Source of the DNA: Cupriavidus sp. U2
Lineage (GTDB): Bacteria; Pseudomonadota; Gammaproteobacteria; Burkholderiales; Burkholderiaceae
NCBI RefSeq assembly: GCF_009663685.2
Contig: NZ_RCOG02000002.1
Span: 62,001 to 126,000 of the forward strand
Reading direction: 5' to 3'
DNA length: 64,000 nt
Below the pieces are notes generated by a model, which was given only the letters and a program-made list of their open reading frames with translations, did no database searches and had not been told where the DNA came from. Below are positions 9,604-19,799 of the stretch, piece by piece (the stretch's first letter is position 1; each line of letters opens with the position of its first letter). A program made the position numbers and the translations under genes.

Positions 9604-9630
9604 CATGAAGTTGCGGGGGCGCACTTCATG
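9604..9630. repeat. Inverted repeat CATGAAGT/ACTTCATG
   Basis: Perfect 8-bp arms at 9604-9611 and 9623-9630 with an 11-bp GC-rich spacer, lying between the GntR stop and the terminator at 9660. It could be an RNA hairpin at the end of the transcript or a protein site; nothing further supports either. Confidence 0.4.
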
Positions 9631-9659
9631 AGCTCTCCCCGTCCTTCGCAAGAAGGGCT

Positions 9660-9690
9660 GCCCGCAGACCGCAATGGCTGCGGGCTTTTT
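9660..9690 (+). terminator. Rho-independent terminator of symporter-GntR unit
   Basis: GCCCGCAG (9660-9667) pairs with CTGCGGGC (9678-9685), followed directly by TTTTT and then CTTTT. It separates the plus-strand unit from the convergent LysR gene. Confidence 0.85.
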
Positions 9691-9772
9691 CTTTTGGGCT
9701 GCCCTTCAGGCATCGCTGCTGTCTCCCACTGCCTCCCTGCCTTCCCCTTCTTTCCCGCCCGATCTCCTGGCC

Positions 9773-10720
9773 TCAGGCCGACTGCCGCTGGGCGGCATCG
9801 GTCCAGCTGCTGCCGCGCTCGGTCCAGTAGCCCGGTTTGGCGAATGCCTGCTTCAGGTGTTCGATGAAGAAACGGATCTTGGCCGGCACCGGCCGCTGTT
9901 GCGGGTACACCGCCAGGATGTCGTAGTCGGGCAGCGCGAATTCATCGAGCACGGTGATCAGCTCGCCGCTTTCGAGCTGCGGCAGGATTTCCCACGTCGA
10001 GCGCCATCCCAGCCCCAGGCTTTCGCCGGTCCAGCGGTGCAGCAGTTCGCCGTCGTTGCAGTCCAGGTTGCCGCGCACCCGCACGGTCACGGTCTTGCCG
10101 TTCTGCTGGAAGTACCAGCCGCGCTGCTGCCCGCCCTGCAGGTTGAAGGCCAGGCAGTTGTGCTTTTCCAGGTCTTCCAGCGTATGTGGCACGCCATGCC
10201 GGGCGAAGTAGGCCGGGGTCCCGCACACCACGCGCTTGTTGGTGGCCAGCTTGATCGCCACGAAGTTCGGGTCGATGGCGCCGCCGATGCGGATGCCCAG
10301 GTCGTAGCCCTCGCGCACCAGGTCCACCACACGGTCGGTCAGGTTGAACGAGATCTGGACTTCGGGATTGGCCGACAGGAACGCCGGCGCATGCGGCGCC
10401 ACGTGCTTGCGGCCAAAGGCGGCCGGCGCCGACACGATGAGGTGGCCGGTGGCCTTGTGCTTGCCCTCGGCGATCAGCATCTCGGCGCGATCCAGATCCG
10501 ACAGCGCCTTCTTGCACTGCTCCATGAACGCCGCGCCCTGCTCCGTCACCACGATGCGCCGGGTGGACCGGTGCAGCAGCTTCACGCCGATGCGCGCTTC
10601 CAGCGCGTTGATGCGCCGGCCGATCATGACCGGCGTGACGTTCTGCGTGAGCGCCGCGGCGGCCATGCTGCCGTGTTCCACCACGGCGATGAATGCTTCG
10701 ATTTGTTTGAGTTTGTCCAT
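9773..10720 (-). CDS. LysR family transcriptional regulator
   Basis: A 315-residue LysR-type regulator. The N-terminal helix-turn-helix is MDKLKQIEAFIAVVEHGSMAAAALTQ followed by VTPVMIGRRINALEARIGVKLLHRSTR. The effector domain shows GHLIVSAPAAFGRKHVAP, EGYDLGIRIGG and LPDYDILAVYPQQRPVPAKIRFFIEHLK, typical of the CrgA/DsdC-like subgroup. ATG 10720 gives the canonical LysR start; the frame stays open upstream without homology. There is no adjacent divergent metabolic operon, so its target cannot be assigned. It is transcribed away from the gcl block. Confidence 0.88.
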   Translation of the reverse strand: MDKLKQIEAFIAVVEHGSMAAAALTQNVTPVMIGRRINALEARIGVKLLHRSTRRIVVTEQGAAFMEQCKKALSDLDRAEMLIAEGKHKATGHLIVSAPAAFGRKHVAPHAPAFLSANPEVQISFNLTDRVVDLVREGYDLGIRIGGAIDPNFVAIKLATNKRVVCGTPAYFARHGVPHTLEDLEKHNCLAFNLQGGQQRGWYFQQNGKTVTVRVRGNLDCNDGELLHRWTGESLGLGWRSTWEILPQLESGELITVLDEFALPDYDILAVYPQQRPVPAKIRFFIEHLKQAFAKPGYWTERGSSWTDAAQRQSA

Positions 10721-10862
10721 AACGCCATTTGTCTCCTGCCGACACATTGTGAGGCATGGACGCCATGGTGCGCATCCCCGGACAGCGATGCCGTGCATCC
10801 GTCGCACGCCATGCAGGGCGCCGAAGATGGCGCCTGGACGCGGCCGGACGTACCGGGCGTGG

Positions 10863-11531
10863 CTAGCGGCCCAGCTTTTCGTTGATCTCGGCGGCCTCGC
10901 CCAGCACGTGGGCCAGGCGTCGCAGTGGCGCGCTGCATTGGAGTTGCGCGAACAGCGCCAGCGCGCCGCCGCCGACCAGCACCACGCCGTAGAGCGCCAC
11001 CACCGACGGGCCATGGCCCGGGGCCATGACCGCCAGGCCATCGGCCAGCACGACGGCGGCCGGCACCAGCGCCACGATCATCGCCACCGTGCGTGCGCCC
11101 CCTTCCCACAGCCGCGCCTGCAGCAGCACGCGCCGCTGCCGCGCGCGCAGTTGCAGCACCGGAATGCGCCCCAGGCGCAGCAGCAGCGCGTTCTCGACTT
11201 CGCTCTGGGCATCGACGCGGCGGCTCAGCCAGCGCAGCGGATGACGCAGTGCATCACGGCCGGCCAGCAGCCGCGACAGCCACGCGCCGGCATAGAACGC
11301 CCCGCTGACGGTCAGCAGCACGTGGAACGCCTGCGGCAGCCAGGCGGGCGGCGCCTGCACCAGTACCTGGTGCCACCAGACCAGCGCCCCGCCGGCCACC
11401 AGCGTCGGCACCAGCGCCAGAACGAAGCCGGCCCACAGGACCAAAGGCAGCCGGCCGTCGGGCGATTTTTCGGCCGGCGCCGTCTGCAACGCTTCCATCA
11501 ATTCGTAGGTGGTTGGCAGCCGCGTGTACAT
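10863..11531 (-). CDS. Four-helix inner-membrane protein, hypothetical
   Basis: A protein of about 222 residues with four predicted membrane segments: LPLVLWAGFVLALVPTLVAG, AFHVLLTVSGAFYAGAWL, TVAMIVALVPAAVVLADGL and VVALYGVVLVGGGALALF. A central cytoplasmic stretch is rich in Arg and Leu (LLLRLGRIPVLQLRARQRR). I do not recognise the family. The start is uncertain, between ATG 11531 and ATG 11498, and neither has a clear ribosome site. The gene is divergent from gcl with about 290 bp between, and that gap probably holds the gcl promoter. Confidence 0.6.
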   Translation of the reverse strand: MYTRLPTTYELMEALQTAPAEKSPDGRLPLVLWAGFVLALVPTLVAGGALVWWHQVLVQAPPAWLPQAFHVLLTVSGAFYAGAWLSRLLAGRDALRHPLRWLSRRVDAQSEVENALLLRLGRIPVLQLRARQRRVLLQARLWEGGARTVAMIVALVPAAVVLADGLAVMAPGHGPSVVALYGVVLVGGGALALFAQLQCSAPLRRLAHVLGEAAEINEKLGR

Positions 11532-11817
11532 GGCGAAACAGGGCAATCCCAAACCCGCTATTTTGACCCGGGCCCCGTTGCCGCCGATAGGGGAAAACCG
11601 TGGCAAATCCCCCCAACCCCACGTATCGGGGGGTGCCGTGTCGCCGTCCCCGCGTGTCTATGAAAATGCACATTTCAAGGCCGGTTGCTGCGACATTCCT
11701 TACACCAGGTATCGAATCAACTGATCGCCCTTCTGTTTATCCGCCCCCCTCTGCGGGCATAAAGTCAACGCCAGAACGAAATCCCAACCATTGTTTTTGA
11801 GCGTACTGGAGAGAGAC

Positions 11818-13602
<1,785 letters not shown>

Positions 13603-13650
13603 GTCGCGGGCAACACGCCGCAGTCACAAGCCGTTTCCGCAGTACGCCCA

Positions 13651-13688
13651 CCGCCCCGCTCCACCGGGGCGGCCGGGCCGCCGTTTTT
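13651..13688 (+). promoter_or_regulatory. Stem-loop with T-run in the gcl-hyi gap
   Basis: CCGCCCCG (13651-13658) pairs with CGGGGCGG (13665-13672), followed by CCGGGCCGCCG and TTTTT (13684-13688). It could be a partial terminator or an mRNA-processing hairpin lowering expression downstream of gcl. The distance from stem to T-run weakens a simple terminator reading. Confidence 0.4.
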
Positions 13689-13712
13689 CCCAACACCGAG
13701 AGAGACATCACA

Positions 13713-14492
13713 ATGCCAAAGCTCGCAGCCAACCTGACGATGCTGTTCAACGAAGTGGGCTTCCTGGACCGCTTCGAGGCCGCCGCCCGCGCCGGGTTCC
13801 GTGGCGTGGAGTTCCTGTTCCCGTACGCGTTCCACGCCGACCAGATCGCCGACCGCCTGAGCCGCTTCCAGCTGGACCTGGTGCTGCACAACCTGCCGGC
13901 CGGCAAGTGGGATGCCGGCGAGCGCGGCATCGCCTGCCACCCCGACCGCGTGGGCGAGTTCCAGGACGGCGTGGGCGAAGCCATCAAGTACGCCAAGGTG
14001 CTGGGCGTGCGGCAGCTGAACTGCCTGGTGGGCATCCTGCCGCAGAACGTCAAGCGCGAGCAGGCCAACGAGACGCTGGTCGAGAACCTGCGCTTTGCCG
14101 CCAACGCGCTGGCCCGGGAGCAGATCGACCTGCTGGTCGAGCCGATCAACACGTTCGACATTCCCGGCTTCTTCCTGTCGCGCACGCAGCAGGCCATCGA
14201 CCTGATCGGCCAGGTCAACGCGCCCAACCTCTACGTGCAGTACGACATCTATCACATGCAGCGCATGGAGGGCGAGATCGCCAACACGATCCGCGCCAAC
14301 CTGCCGAAGATCCGCCACGTGCAGCTGGCCGACAACCCGGGCCGCAACGAACCGGGCACCGGCGAACTGAACTACCCCTACCTGTTCCGCTTCCTCGACG
14401 AGATCGGCTACCAGGGCTGGATCGGCTGCGAGTACAAGCCGAAGACCACGACCGAAGCCGGCCTGGGCTGGCGCGCCGCCCACGGCGTTTGA
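13713..14492 (+). CDS. hyi: Hydroxypyruvate isomerase
   Basis: A 259-residue TIM-barrel isomerase that interconverts hydroxypyruvate and tartronate semialdehyde. Family landmarks are NLTMLFNEVGFLDRFEAAA, FRGVEFLFPYAF, LVLHNLPAGKW, the metal-ligand segment LLVEPINTFDIPGFFL, YVQYDIYHMQRMEGE and GCEYKPKTTTEAGL. Length equals E. coli Hyi. The ATG follows a GAGAGAG stretch, and the gene lies 110 bp after gcl in the same orientation. It connects the Gcl product pool to hydroxypyruvate metabolism. Confidence 0.96.
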   Translation: MPKLAANLTMLFNEVGFLDRFEAAARAGFRGVEFLFPYAFHADQIADRLSRFQLDLVLHNLPAGKWDAGERGIACHPDRVGEFQDGVGEAIKYAKVLGVRQLNCLVGILPQNVKREQANETLVENLRFAANALAREQIDLLVEPINTFDIPGFFLSRTQQAIDLIGQVNAPNLYVQYDIYHMQRMEGEIANTIRANLPKIRHVQLADNPGRNEPGTGELNYPYLFRFLDEIGYQGWIGCEYKPKTTTEAGLGWRAAHGV

Positions 14493-14511
14493 AGTCCCGC
14501 TTGTTTTGGCT

Positions 14512-14631
14512 CCCTCTCCCGCCTTGCGGGAGAGGGCGGGGGGAGAGGGCATAGAGGCTCTACGAAGCGAATTCGGTGTTCCTGACGCCGAACCCTCTCC
14601 CCCAACCCCTCTCCCGCTTGCGGGAGAGGGG
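14512..14631. repeat. REP-like palindrome doublet between hyi and glxR
   Basis: Two near-identical GC-rich hairpins lie within 120 bp. Unit one pairs CCCTCTCCCGC (14512-14522) with GCGGGAGAGGG (14526-14536), loop 3 nt. Unit two pairs CCCCTCTCCCGC (14606-14617) with GCGGGAGAGGGG (14620-14631), loop 2 nt. Each is flanked by another CCCTCTCC or GGAGAGGG tract in opposite orientation, so the whole forms an inverted pair, as in REP doublets. Such elements may stabilise upstream mRNA or be mobilised by REP-associated transposases. No transposase is in this window. Confidence 0.7.
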
Positions 14632-14671
14632 AGCAAAGACCTACAGAATTTTTTACTTACTGGAGACAAAC

Positions 14672-15595
14672 ATGGCAAACCAACGCAACGTCGGCTTTAT
14701 CGGCCTGGGCATCATGGGCGCGCCCATGGCGGGCCACCTGCGCGCCGCCGGCCACACGCTGTTCGTGCATGACGTGAACCCGGCCCCGCAGGCCCTGGTC
14801 GATGCCGGCGTCACCGTCTGCACCAGCGCCGAGGAAGTGGCCAAGCGCGCCGACATCGTGATCGTCATGGTGCCGGACACCCCGCACGTGGAAGCCGTGC
14901 TGTTCGCCGAAAAGGGCATCGCCGCCGCGTTCAAGCCCGCCGGCAAGGAAGCCACCTACGGCAAGATCGTGGTCGACATGAGCTCGATCTCGCCCATCGC
15001 CACCAAGGACTTTGCCGCGCGCATCAACAAGCTCGGCGCTTCGTACCTGGACGCCCCCGTGTCGGGCGGCGAAGTGGGCGCCAAGGCTGCCTCGCTCACG
15101 ATCATGGTGGGTGGCCCGTCGGAAGCGTTCGACGAGGTGAAACCGCTGTTCGAGCTGATGGGCAAGAACATCACGCTGGTGGGCGGCAACGGCGACGGCC
15201 AGACCACCAAGGTGGCCAACCAGATCATCGTGGCGCTGAACATCCAGGCCGTGTCCGAGGCCCTGCTGTTCGCCTCCAAGGCCGGCGCCGATCCGGCCAA
15301 GGTCCGCCAGGCGCTGATGGGCGGCTTTGCGGCATCGCGGATTCTTGAAGTCCATGGCGAACGCATGGTCAAGCGTACGTTCGATCCGGGCTTCCGCATC
15401 GAACTGCACCAGAAGGACCTGAACCTGGCCCTGCAGGGTGCCAAGACGCTGGGCGTGTCGTTGCCGAACACGTCGGCCGCGCAGGAACTGTTCAATGCGT
15501 GTGCCGCCAATGGCTACGGCAAGCTCGACCACTCGGCGCTGTGCCGTGCGATCGAGATCATGTCGAATCACGAAATCGCCAAAGCCGCGAAGTAA
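14672..15595 (+). CDS. glxR: 2-hydroxy-3-oxopropionate (tartronate semialdehyde) reductase
   Basis: A 307-residue beta-hydroxyacid dehydrogenase that reduces tartronate semialdehyde to D-glycerate with NAD(P)H. The Rossmann start VGFIGLGIMGAPMAGHL, the substrate loop YLDAPVSGGEVGAKAASLTIMVGG, and the catalytic-lysine segment NGDGQTTKVANQIIVALN are all present. ATG 14672 is preceded by CTGGAG. It lies downstream of hyi across the REP doublet, and a perfect 13-bp terminator follows, so transcription of gcl-hyi-glxR probably ends here at least in part. Confidence 0.95.
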   Translation: MANQRNVGFIGLGIMGAPMAGHLRAAGHTLFVHDVNPAPQALVDAGVTVCTSAEEVAKRADIVIVMVPDTPHVEAVLFAEKGIAAAFKPAGKEATYGKIVVDMSSISPIATKDFAARINKLGASYLDAPVSGGEVGAKAASLTIMVGGPSEAFDEVKPLFELMGKNITLVGGNGDGQTTKVANQIIVALNIQAVSEALLFASKAGADPAKVRQALMGGFAASRILEVHGERMVKRTFDPGFRIELHQKDLNLALQGAKTLGVSLPNTSAAQELFNACAANGYGKLDHSALCRAIEIMSNHEIAKAAK

Positions 15596-15610
15596 ATGCA
15601 ATAGCAGTAT

Positions 15611-15648
15611 TGCAACCGCCTTCGCGTGAAGGCGGTTGCATTGTTTTT
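15611..15648 (+). terminator. Rho-independent terminator after glxR
   Basis: Perfect 13-bp stem, TGCAACCGCCTTC (15611-15623) against GAAGGCGGTTGCA (15628-15640), loop GCGT, then TTGTTTTT. It separates glxR from the glycerate kinase gene. Confidence 0.9.
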
Positions 15649-15670
15649 CCCAAGATTCCTCAGGATTCGC

Positions 15671-16993
15671 ATGTTCGCCACCGACGCCAACGCCGCCCTG
15701 CTTTCGCCCCAGCGGCAGACCGACTATCGCAACCCTGCCCAGGCCCGCGCGTTGCTGCGCGACCTCTTCGATACGGCAGTGGCCGCCGTGAGTGCCAGCC
15801 ACTGCCTGCCGCCGCACCTGCCGCCACCGCCGAAGGGCCGCACCGTGGTAATCGGCGCCGGCAAGGCCGCCGCGGCGATGGCGCAGACGGTGGACGCGCA
15901 CTGGCAAGGCGAGCTGTCGGGGCTGGTGGTGACGCGCTACGACCATGGCGCCGATTGCCACCGTATCGAAGTGGTCGAGGCCGCCCATCCGGTGCCCGAT
16001 GCAGCGGGCCAGCAGGCCGCACAGCGCATGGTGGAACTGGTGCAGGGCCTGACAGCCGATGACCTCGTACTTTGCCTAATTTCCGGTGGCGGCTCGGCAC
16101 TGCTGGCCGCGCCCGCGCCCGGCATCACGCTGGCCGACAAGCAGGCCGTGAACAAGGCGCTGCTGCGCAGCGGCGCCAGCATCGGCGAGATGAACTGCGT
16201 GCGCAAGCACCTGTCCGCGCTCAAGGGCGGCCGCCTGGCCCTGGCCTGCGCGCCGGCCCGTGTGGAGACGCTGCTGATTTCCGATATTCCCGGCGACGAT
16301 CCGACGCTGATCGCCAGCGGCCCGACGCTGCCCGACGCCACCACGTGCGCCGACGCGCTCGCGGTCATCGCCAAGTACGACATCGACGTGCCGGCCAACG
16401 TGCGTGCGCACCTGGAGTCCGGCGCCGGTGAAACGCCCAAGCCCGGCGATGCCCGCTTCGAAGGCCACCGCAGCGTCACGCTGGCCAGCGCGCAGCAGTC
16501 GCTGGAAGCTGCCGCCGCCCGTGCCCGCGAACTGGGCCTGACCGCGCACATCCTGTCGGACAGCATCGAGGGCGAGGCCCGCGACGTGGCCGAAGTGCAT
16601 GCCGCCATCGCGCGCCAGATCGTCGCGCATGGGCAGCCGTTCCAGAAGCCGTGCGTGATCCTGTCCGGCGGCGAGACCACGGTTACCGTGCGCGGCAACG
16701 GCCGGGGCGGCCGCAACGCGGAATTCCTGCTGTCGCTGGCGGTGGCACTCGACGGCCTGCCCGGCGTGCACGCAATGGCGGCCGACACCGACGGCATCGA
16801 CGGTTCCGAAGACAACGCCGGTGCGCTGCTGGGCCCCGACACGCTGACGCGCGCCGCATCGCGTGGCCTGTCGGCGCGCGCGCACCTGGACAACAACGAC
16901 GGCTACGGCTTCTTTGCCGGACTCGACGATCTGGTCGTTACCGGCCCGACCCGTACCAACGTCAACGATTTCCGCGCGATCCTGATCGTTTGA
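15671..16993 (+). CDS. ttuD: Glycerate 2-kinase, MOFRL family
   Basis: A 440-residue glycerate kinase of the GckA/TtuD class, converting D-glycerate to 2-phosphoglycerate. Visible blocks are TVVIGAGKAAAAMAQ, AAHPVPDAAG, LCLISGGGSALLAAPAPG, MNCVRKHLSALKGGRLA, LISDIPGDDPTLIASGPT, and the MOFRL-domain segment GNGRGGRNAEFLLSLA with AADTDGIDGSEDNAGA. The frame opens at 15626, but that start is inside the glxR terminator hairpin, so ATG 15671 is chosen. It feeds the glycerate made by GlxR into lower glycolysis ahead of pyruvate kinase, 44 bp downstream. Confidence 0.94.
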   Translation: MFATDANAALLSPQRQTDYRNPAQARALLRDLFDTAVAAVSASHCLPPHLPPPPKGRTVVIGAGKAAAAMAQTVDAHWQGELSGLVVTRYDHGADCHRIEVVEAAHPVPDAAGQQAAQRMVELVQGLTADDLVLCLISGGGSALLAAPAPGITLADKQAVNKALLRSGASIGEMNCVRKHLSALKGGRLALACAPARVETLLISDIPGDDPTLIASGPTLPDATTCADALAVIAKYDIDVPANVRAHLESGAGETPKPGDARFEGHRSVTLASAQQSLEAAAARARELGLTAHILSDSIEGEARDVAEVHAAIARQIVAHGQPFQKPCVILSGGETTVTVRGNGRGGRNAEFLLSLAVALDGLPGVHAMAADTDGIDGSEDNAGALLGPDTLTRAASRGLSARAHLDNNDGYGFFAGLDDLVVTGPTRTNVNDFRAILIV

Positions 16994-17037
16994 GATCGCG
17001 AGCTGCAGCATAAAAGAGGATGGAGAAGGAGACTTTC

Positions 17038-18504
17038 ATGAGACGCCAGCGCAAAGCCAAGATCGTGGCCACCCTGGGCCCGGCCAGCTCGGACATCGCG
17101 GTGATCCGCCAGCTGTTCGATGCCGGAGCCGATGTGTTCCGCCTGAACTTCAGCCACGGCACGCACGATGACCACCGGGCCCGCTACGACGCCGTGCGGC
17201 AGGTGGAGGCCGAGACGGGCCGCCCCATCGCGATCCTGGCCGACCTGCAGGGCCCCAAGCTGCGCATCGGCACCTTTGCCGTGGGCAAGGTGGCCGTGCG
17301 CGCCGGCGACACGTTCGTGCTGGACAGCGACCCCACGCCCGGCGACGCGACGCGCGTCTACCTGCCGCACCCCGAGCTGTTCAAGGCGGCCAGCGAGGGC
17401 CAGTCGCTGCTGATCGACGATGGCAAGGTGCGCCTGAACATCGAGGCGGTGTCCAGCGGCAGCATCACCACGCGGGTGGCCAACAACGGCACGCTGTCCG
17501 ACCGCAAGGGCGTGAACGTGCCCGACGCCGTGATCCCGATTCCCGCGCTCACCGACAAGGACCGCCGCGATCTGGCATTTGCGCTGGAACTGGGCGCCGA
17601 CTGGATCGCGCTGTCGTTCGTGCAACGGCCGTCGGACATCGTCGAGGCGCGCGAGATCATCGGCACGCGTGCCGGCGTGCTGTCGAAGATCGAGAAGCCG
17701 GCCGCGCTGCAGCAGCTCGACGAGATCGTGCGCGTGTCCGATTCGGTCATGGTGGCCCGTGGCGATCTGGGCGTGGAACTGCCGCCCGAGCGCGTGCCCG
17801 GCGTGCAGAAGCGCATCCTGCGCATCTGCCGCCAGCTGGGCAAGCCGGTGGTGATCGCCACGCAGATGCTGGAGTCGATGATCGATTCGCCGGTGCCCAC
17901 GCGCGCCGAAGCGTCGGACGTGGCCAGTGCCATCTACGACGGCGCCGATGCGGTGATGCTGTCGGCCGAGTCGGCCAACGGCCGCCATCCGGTGCCGGCC
18001 GTGTCGATGATGGACCGCATCATCACCGAGGTGGAGCGCGATCCGCTCTACCGCAACATGATCGACGCCCAGCACGAGGTGCCGCTTTCCACGCGCCAGG
18101 ATGCGATCTGCGCCGCGCTGCGCGAGGTCACGCAAATCATCGGCGCCAAGGCCACGGTGACGTACACGTCGTCGGGCGCGACCGCGCTGCGCGCCGCCCG
18201 CGAGCGGCCGTGCGCGCCGATCGTCAGCATCACGCCGAATCTGGATATCGCACGCCGGCTGGCCATCACCTGGGGCGTGCATTCGACGGTGAGCCCGGAC
18301 GTGCAGAGCGTGGACGAGATGGTCGAAGCCGCGGCCCGCGCCGCGCTGGTGGAAGGCTATGCCGCACCGGGCGACCAGATCACGATTGCGGCCGGCATGC
18401 CGTTCGGCCAGGGCGGCACGACCAACCTGCTGCGCGTGGCGGAGGTCGGCACGGAAGTGGCCGCGCTGGACATCAGCAAGGCACCCGCCACGGCCACCGC
18501 CTGA
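17038..18504 (+). CDS. pyk: Pyruvate kinase
   Basis: A 488-residue pyruvate kinase: phosphoenolpyruvate plus ADP gives pyruvate plus ATP. Landmarks are KIVATLGPASSD, FRLNFSHGTHDDH, ADLQGPKLRIG, SKIEKPAAL containing the catalytic lysine, VARGDLGVELP, VIATQMLESMI and DAVMLSAESANG. ATG 17038 lies behind GGAGAAGGAG, which decides the start over an in-frame ATG at 17020. Placement after ttuD makes it the terminal enzyme of this glyoxylate-to-pyruvate gene set, with enolase supplied elsewhere. A strong terminator follows. Confidence 0.96.
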   Translation: MRRQRKAKIVATLGPASSDIAVIRQLFDAGADVFRLNFSHGTHDDHRARYDAVRQVEAETGRPIAILADLQGPKLRIGTFAVGKVAVRAGDTFVLDSDPTPGDATRVYLPHPELFKAASEGQSLLIDDGKVRLNIEAVSSGSITTRVANNGTLSDRKGVNVPDAVIPIPALTDKDRRDLAFALELGADWIALSFVQRPSDIVEAREIIGTRAGVLSKIEKPAALQQLDEIVRVSDSVMVARGDLGVELPPERVPGVQKRILRICRQLGKPVVIATQMLESMIDSPVPTRAEASDVASAIYDGADAVMLSAESANGRHPVPAVSMMDRIITEVERDPLYRNMIDAQHEVPLSTRQDAICAALREVTQIIGAKATVTYTSSGATALRAARERPCAPIVSITPNLDIARRLAITWGVHSTVSPDVQSVDEMVEAAARAALVEGYAAPGDQITIAAGMPFGQGGTTNLLRVAEVGTEVAALDISKAPATATA

Positions 18505-18563
18505 CGACTGCTCCACACATCGCCGATTTCCCTTGCGTCGGACGGGCTGACCCCCCGTTCACC

Positions 18564-18613
18564 CGCCGCCCGAGCCAATCCACAGCCCGATTGGCGCGGG
18601 CGGCGCTCCTTTT
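18564..18613 (+). terminator. Rho-independent terminator after pyk
   Basis: A long two-part stem: CGCCGCCCG (18564-18572) with CGGGCGGCG (18597-18605), and inside it GCCAAT with ATTGGC, followed by CTCCTTTT. Confidence 0.85.
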
Positions 18614-18726
18614 ACGCATCGCGATGCGCGCGGGGGCGTCCTTGCGTGTGTGCCTGGGGGCACCGGAGCCGGGGGCATGGCCGTTGCTATACTCCATTGG
18701 CATAACACACCCCGGAGCGTAACAAC

Positions 18727-19602
18727 ATGCGTCTCGATGACGAAGCCGAAAGCCAGAATGTGGAAGACCGCCGTGGTGGAGGTGGCGGATTCGGCATCGG
18801 CGGCAAATCGATCGGCATCGGCACGATCATCGTCGCGCTGGCCGCTTCGTACTTCTTCGGCATCGACCCCAGGCTGATCCTGCAGGGCGGCTCGGCGCTG
18901 CAGCAGCAACTGCAGGAGGCGCCGCAATCGCAGTCGCACCGGCCGCCGGCCACCGACCAGCTTTCGGTGTTCACGCGCAAGGTGCTGGGCAATACCGAGC
19001 GCACGTGGGAACACATTTTCGAGACCGACCTGAACCGCCGCTATGCGCCGCCGACGCTGGTGATGTTCACGGGCGCCACGCCCACCGCCTGCGGCACGGG
19101 CCAGTCGGCCATGGGGCCGTTCTATTGTCCCGCCGACCAGAAGGTCTATATCGACCTGTCGTTCTATAACGAACTGCGCCAGCGGTTCGGCGCGGGCGGC
19201 GACTTCGCCCAGGCCTATGTGATTGCCCACGAAGTTGGCCATCACGTACAGAATCTGCTGGGTGTGTCGAACAAGGTGGACGCCGCGCGGCGCCGCATGA
19301 ACGAGGCGCAGGCCAATCAGCTGTCGGTGCGCATGGAACTGCAGGCCGACTGCCTGGCCGGCGTGTGGGCCGCCACGGCGGGCAAGCTCAACCAGCAGCT
19401 GATCGAGCCCGGGGATATCGAACAGGGTCTGAAAGCCGCGGCCGCCATCGGCGACGACCGCCTGCAGAAGCAGTCGCAGGGCTATGTGGTGCCCGAGGCG
19501 TTCACGCACGGCACCAGCGAACAACGCGTGCGCTGGCTGCGCCAGGGCCTGACGACCGGCGACATCCGCAAGTGCGATACCTTCGCGCAGCGGCAACTCT
19601 GA
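18727..19602 (+). CDS. ypfJ: Neutral zinc metallopeptidase, YpfJ family
   Basis: A 291-residue membrane-anchored putative zinc protease. The order is a Gly-rich N-terminus (GGGGGFGIGG), one membrane segment (SIGIGTIIVALAASYFFG), a linker rich in Gln and Pro, then the domain with TACGTGQSAMGPFYCPADQKVYID and the zinc-binding H168-E-V-G-H172 motif in IAHEVGHHVQNLLG. A downstream E in MELQADCLAGVW is the likely third ligand. The family is widespread and its substrates are unknown. A TATACT box at 18688-18693 is a possible -10 element, but no good -35 pairs with it. The gene is convergent with the GKFD-repeat gene. Confidence 0.92.
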   Translation: MRLDDEAESQNVEDRRGGGGGFGIGGKSIGIGTIIVALAASYFFGIDPRLILQGGSALQQQLQEAPQSQSHRPPATDQLSVFTRKVLGNTERTWEHIFETDLNRRYAPPTLVMFTGATPTACGTGQSAMGPFYCPADQKVYIDLSFYNELRQRFGAGGDFAQAYVIAHEVGHHVQNLLGVSNKVDAARRRMNEAQANQLSVRMELQADCLAGVWAATAGKLNQQLIEPGDIEQGLKAAAAIGDDRLQKQSQGYVVPEAFTHGTSEQRVRWLRQGLTTGDIRKCDTFAQRQL

Positions 19603-19738
19603 CGGTACTTCGGAAAAATCAGGAAAGAACTACGGGAAGAAATGCGACAACGGCGGCGGGCGGGGGAAAAATCACCTGCGCGACTTCAGAGAGAAGGAGG
19701 AGGTCGGCCGCGCAGGTGGGAGAGAAACCGGAAATCAC

Positions 19739-19774
19739 AATCGGCGGCCCGGAGGTGACCCGGGGCCGCCGATT
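19739..19774. terminator. Bidirectional terminator hairpin between convergent genes
   Basis: Perfect 12-bp inverted repeat, AATCGGCGGCCC (19739-19750) against GGGCCGCCGATT (19763-19774), lying between the ends of the ypfJ and GKFD-repeat genes. The T-tracts on both sides are short, so efficiency is uncertain. Confidence 0.6.
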
Positions 19775-19799
19775 TGCGTTCTGGCCGGCTGGCAGGTCA

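Noticed and set aside
9604-9630. The CATGAAGT dyad as a GntR operator
   Set aside because: It lies downstream of the gntR gene and before a terminator, a poor position for a promoter operator; kept as a repeat only.
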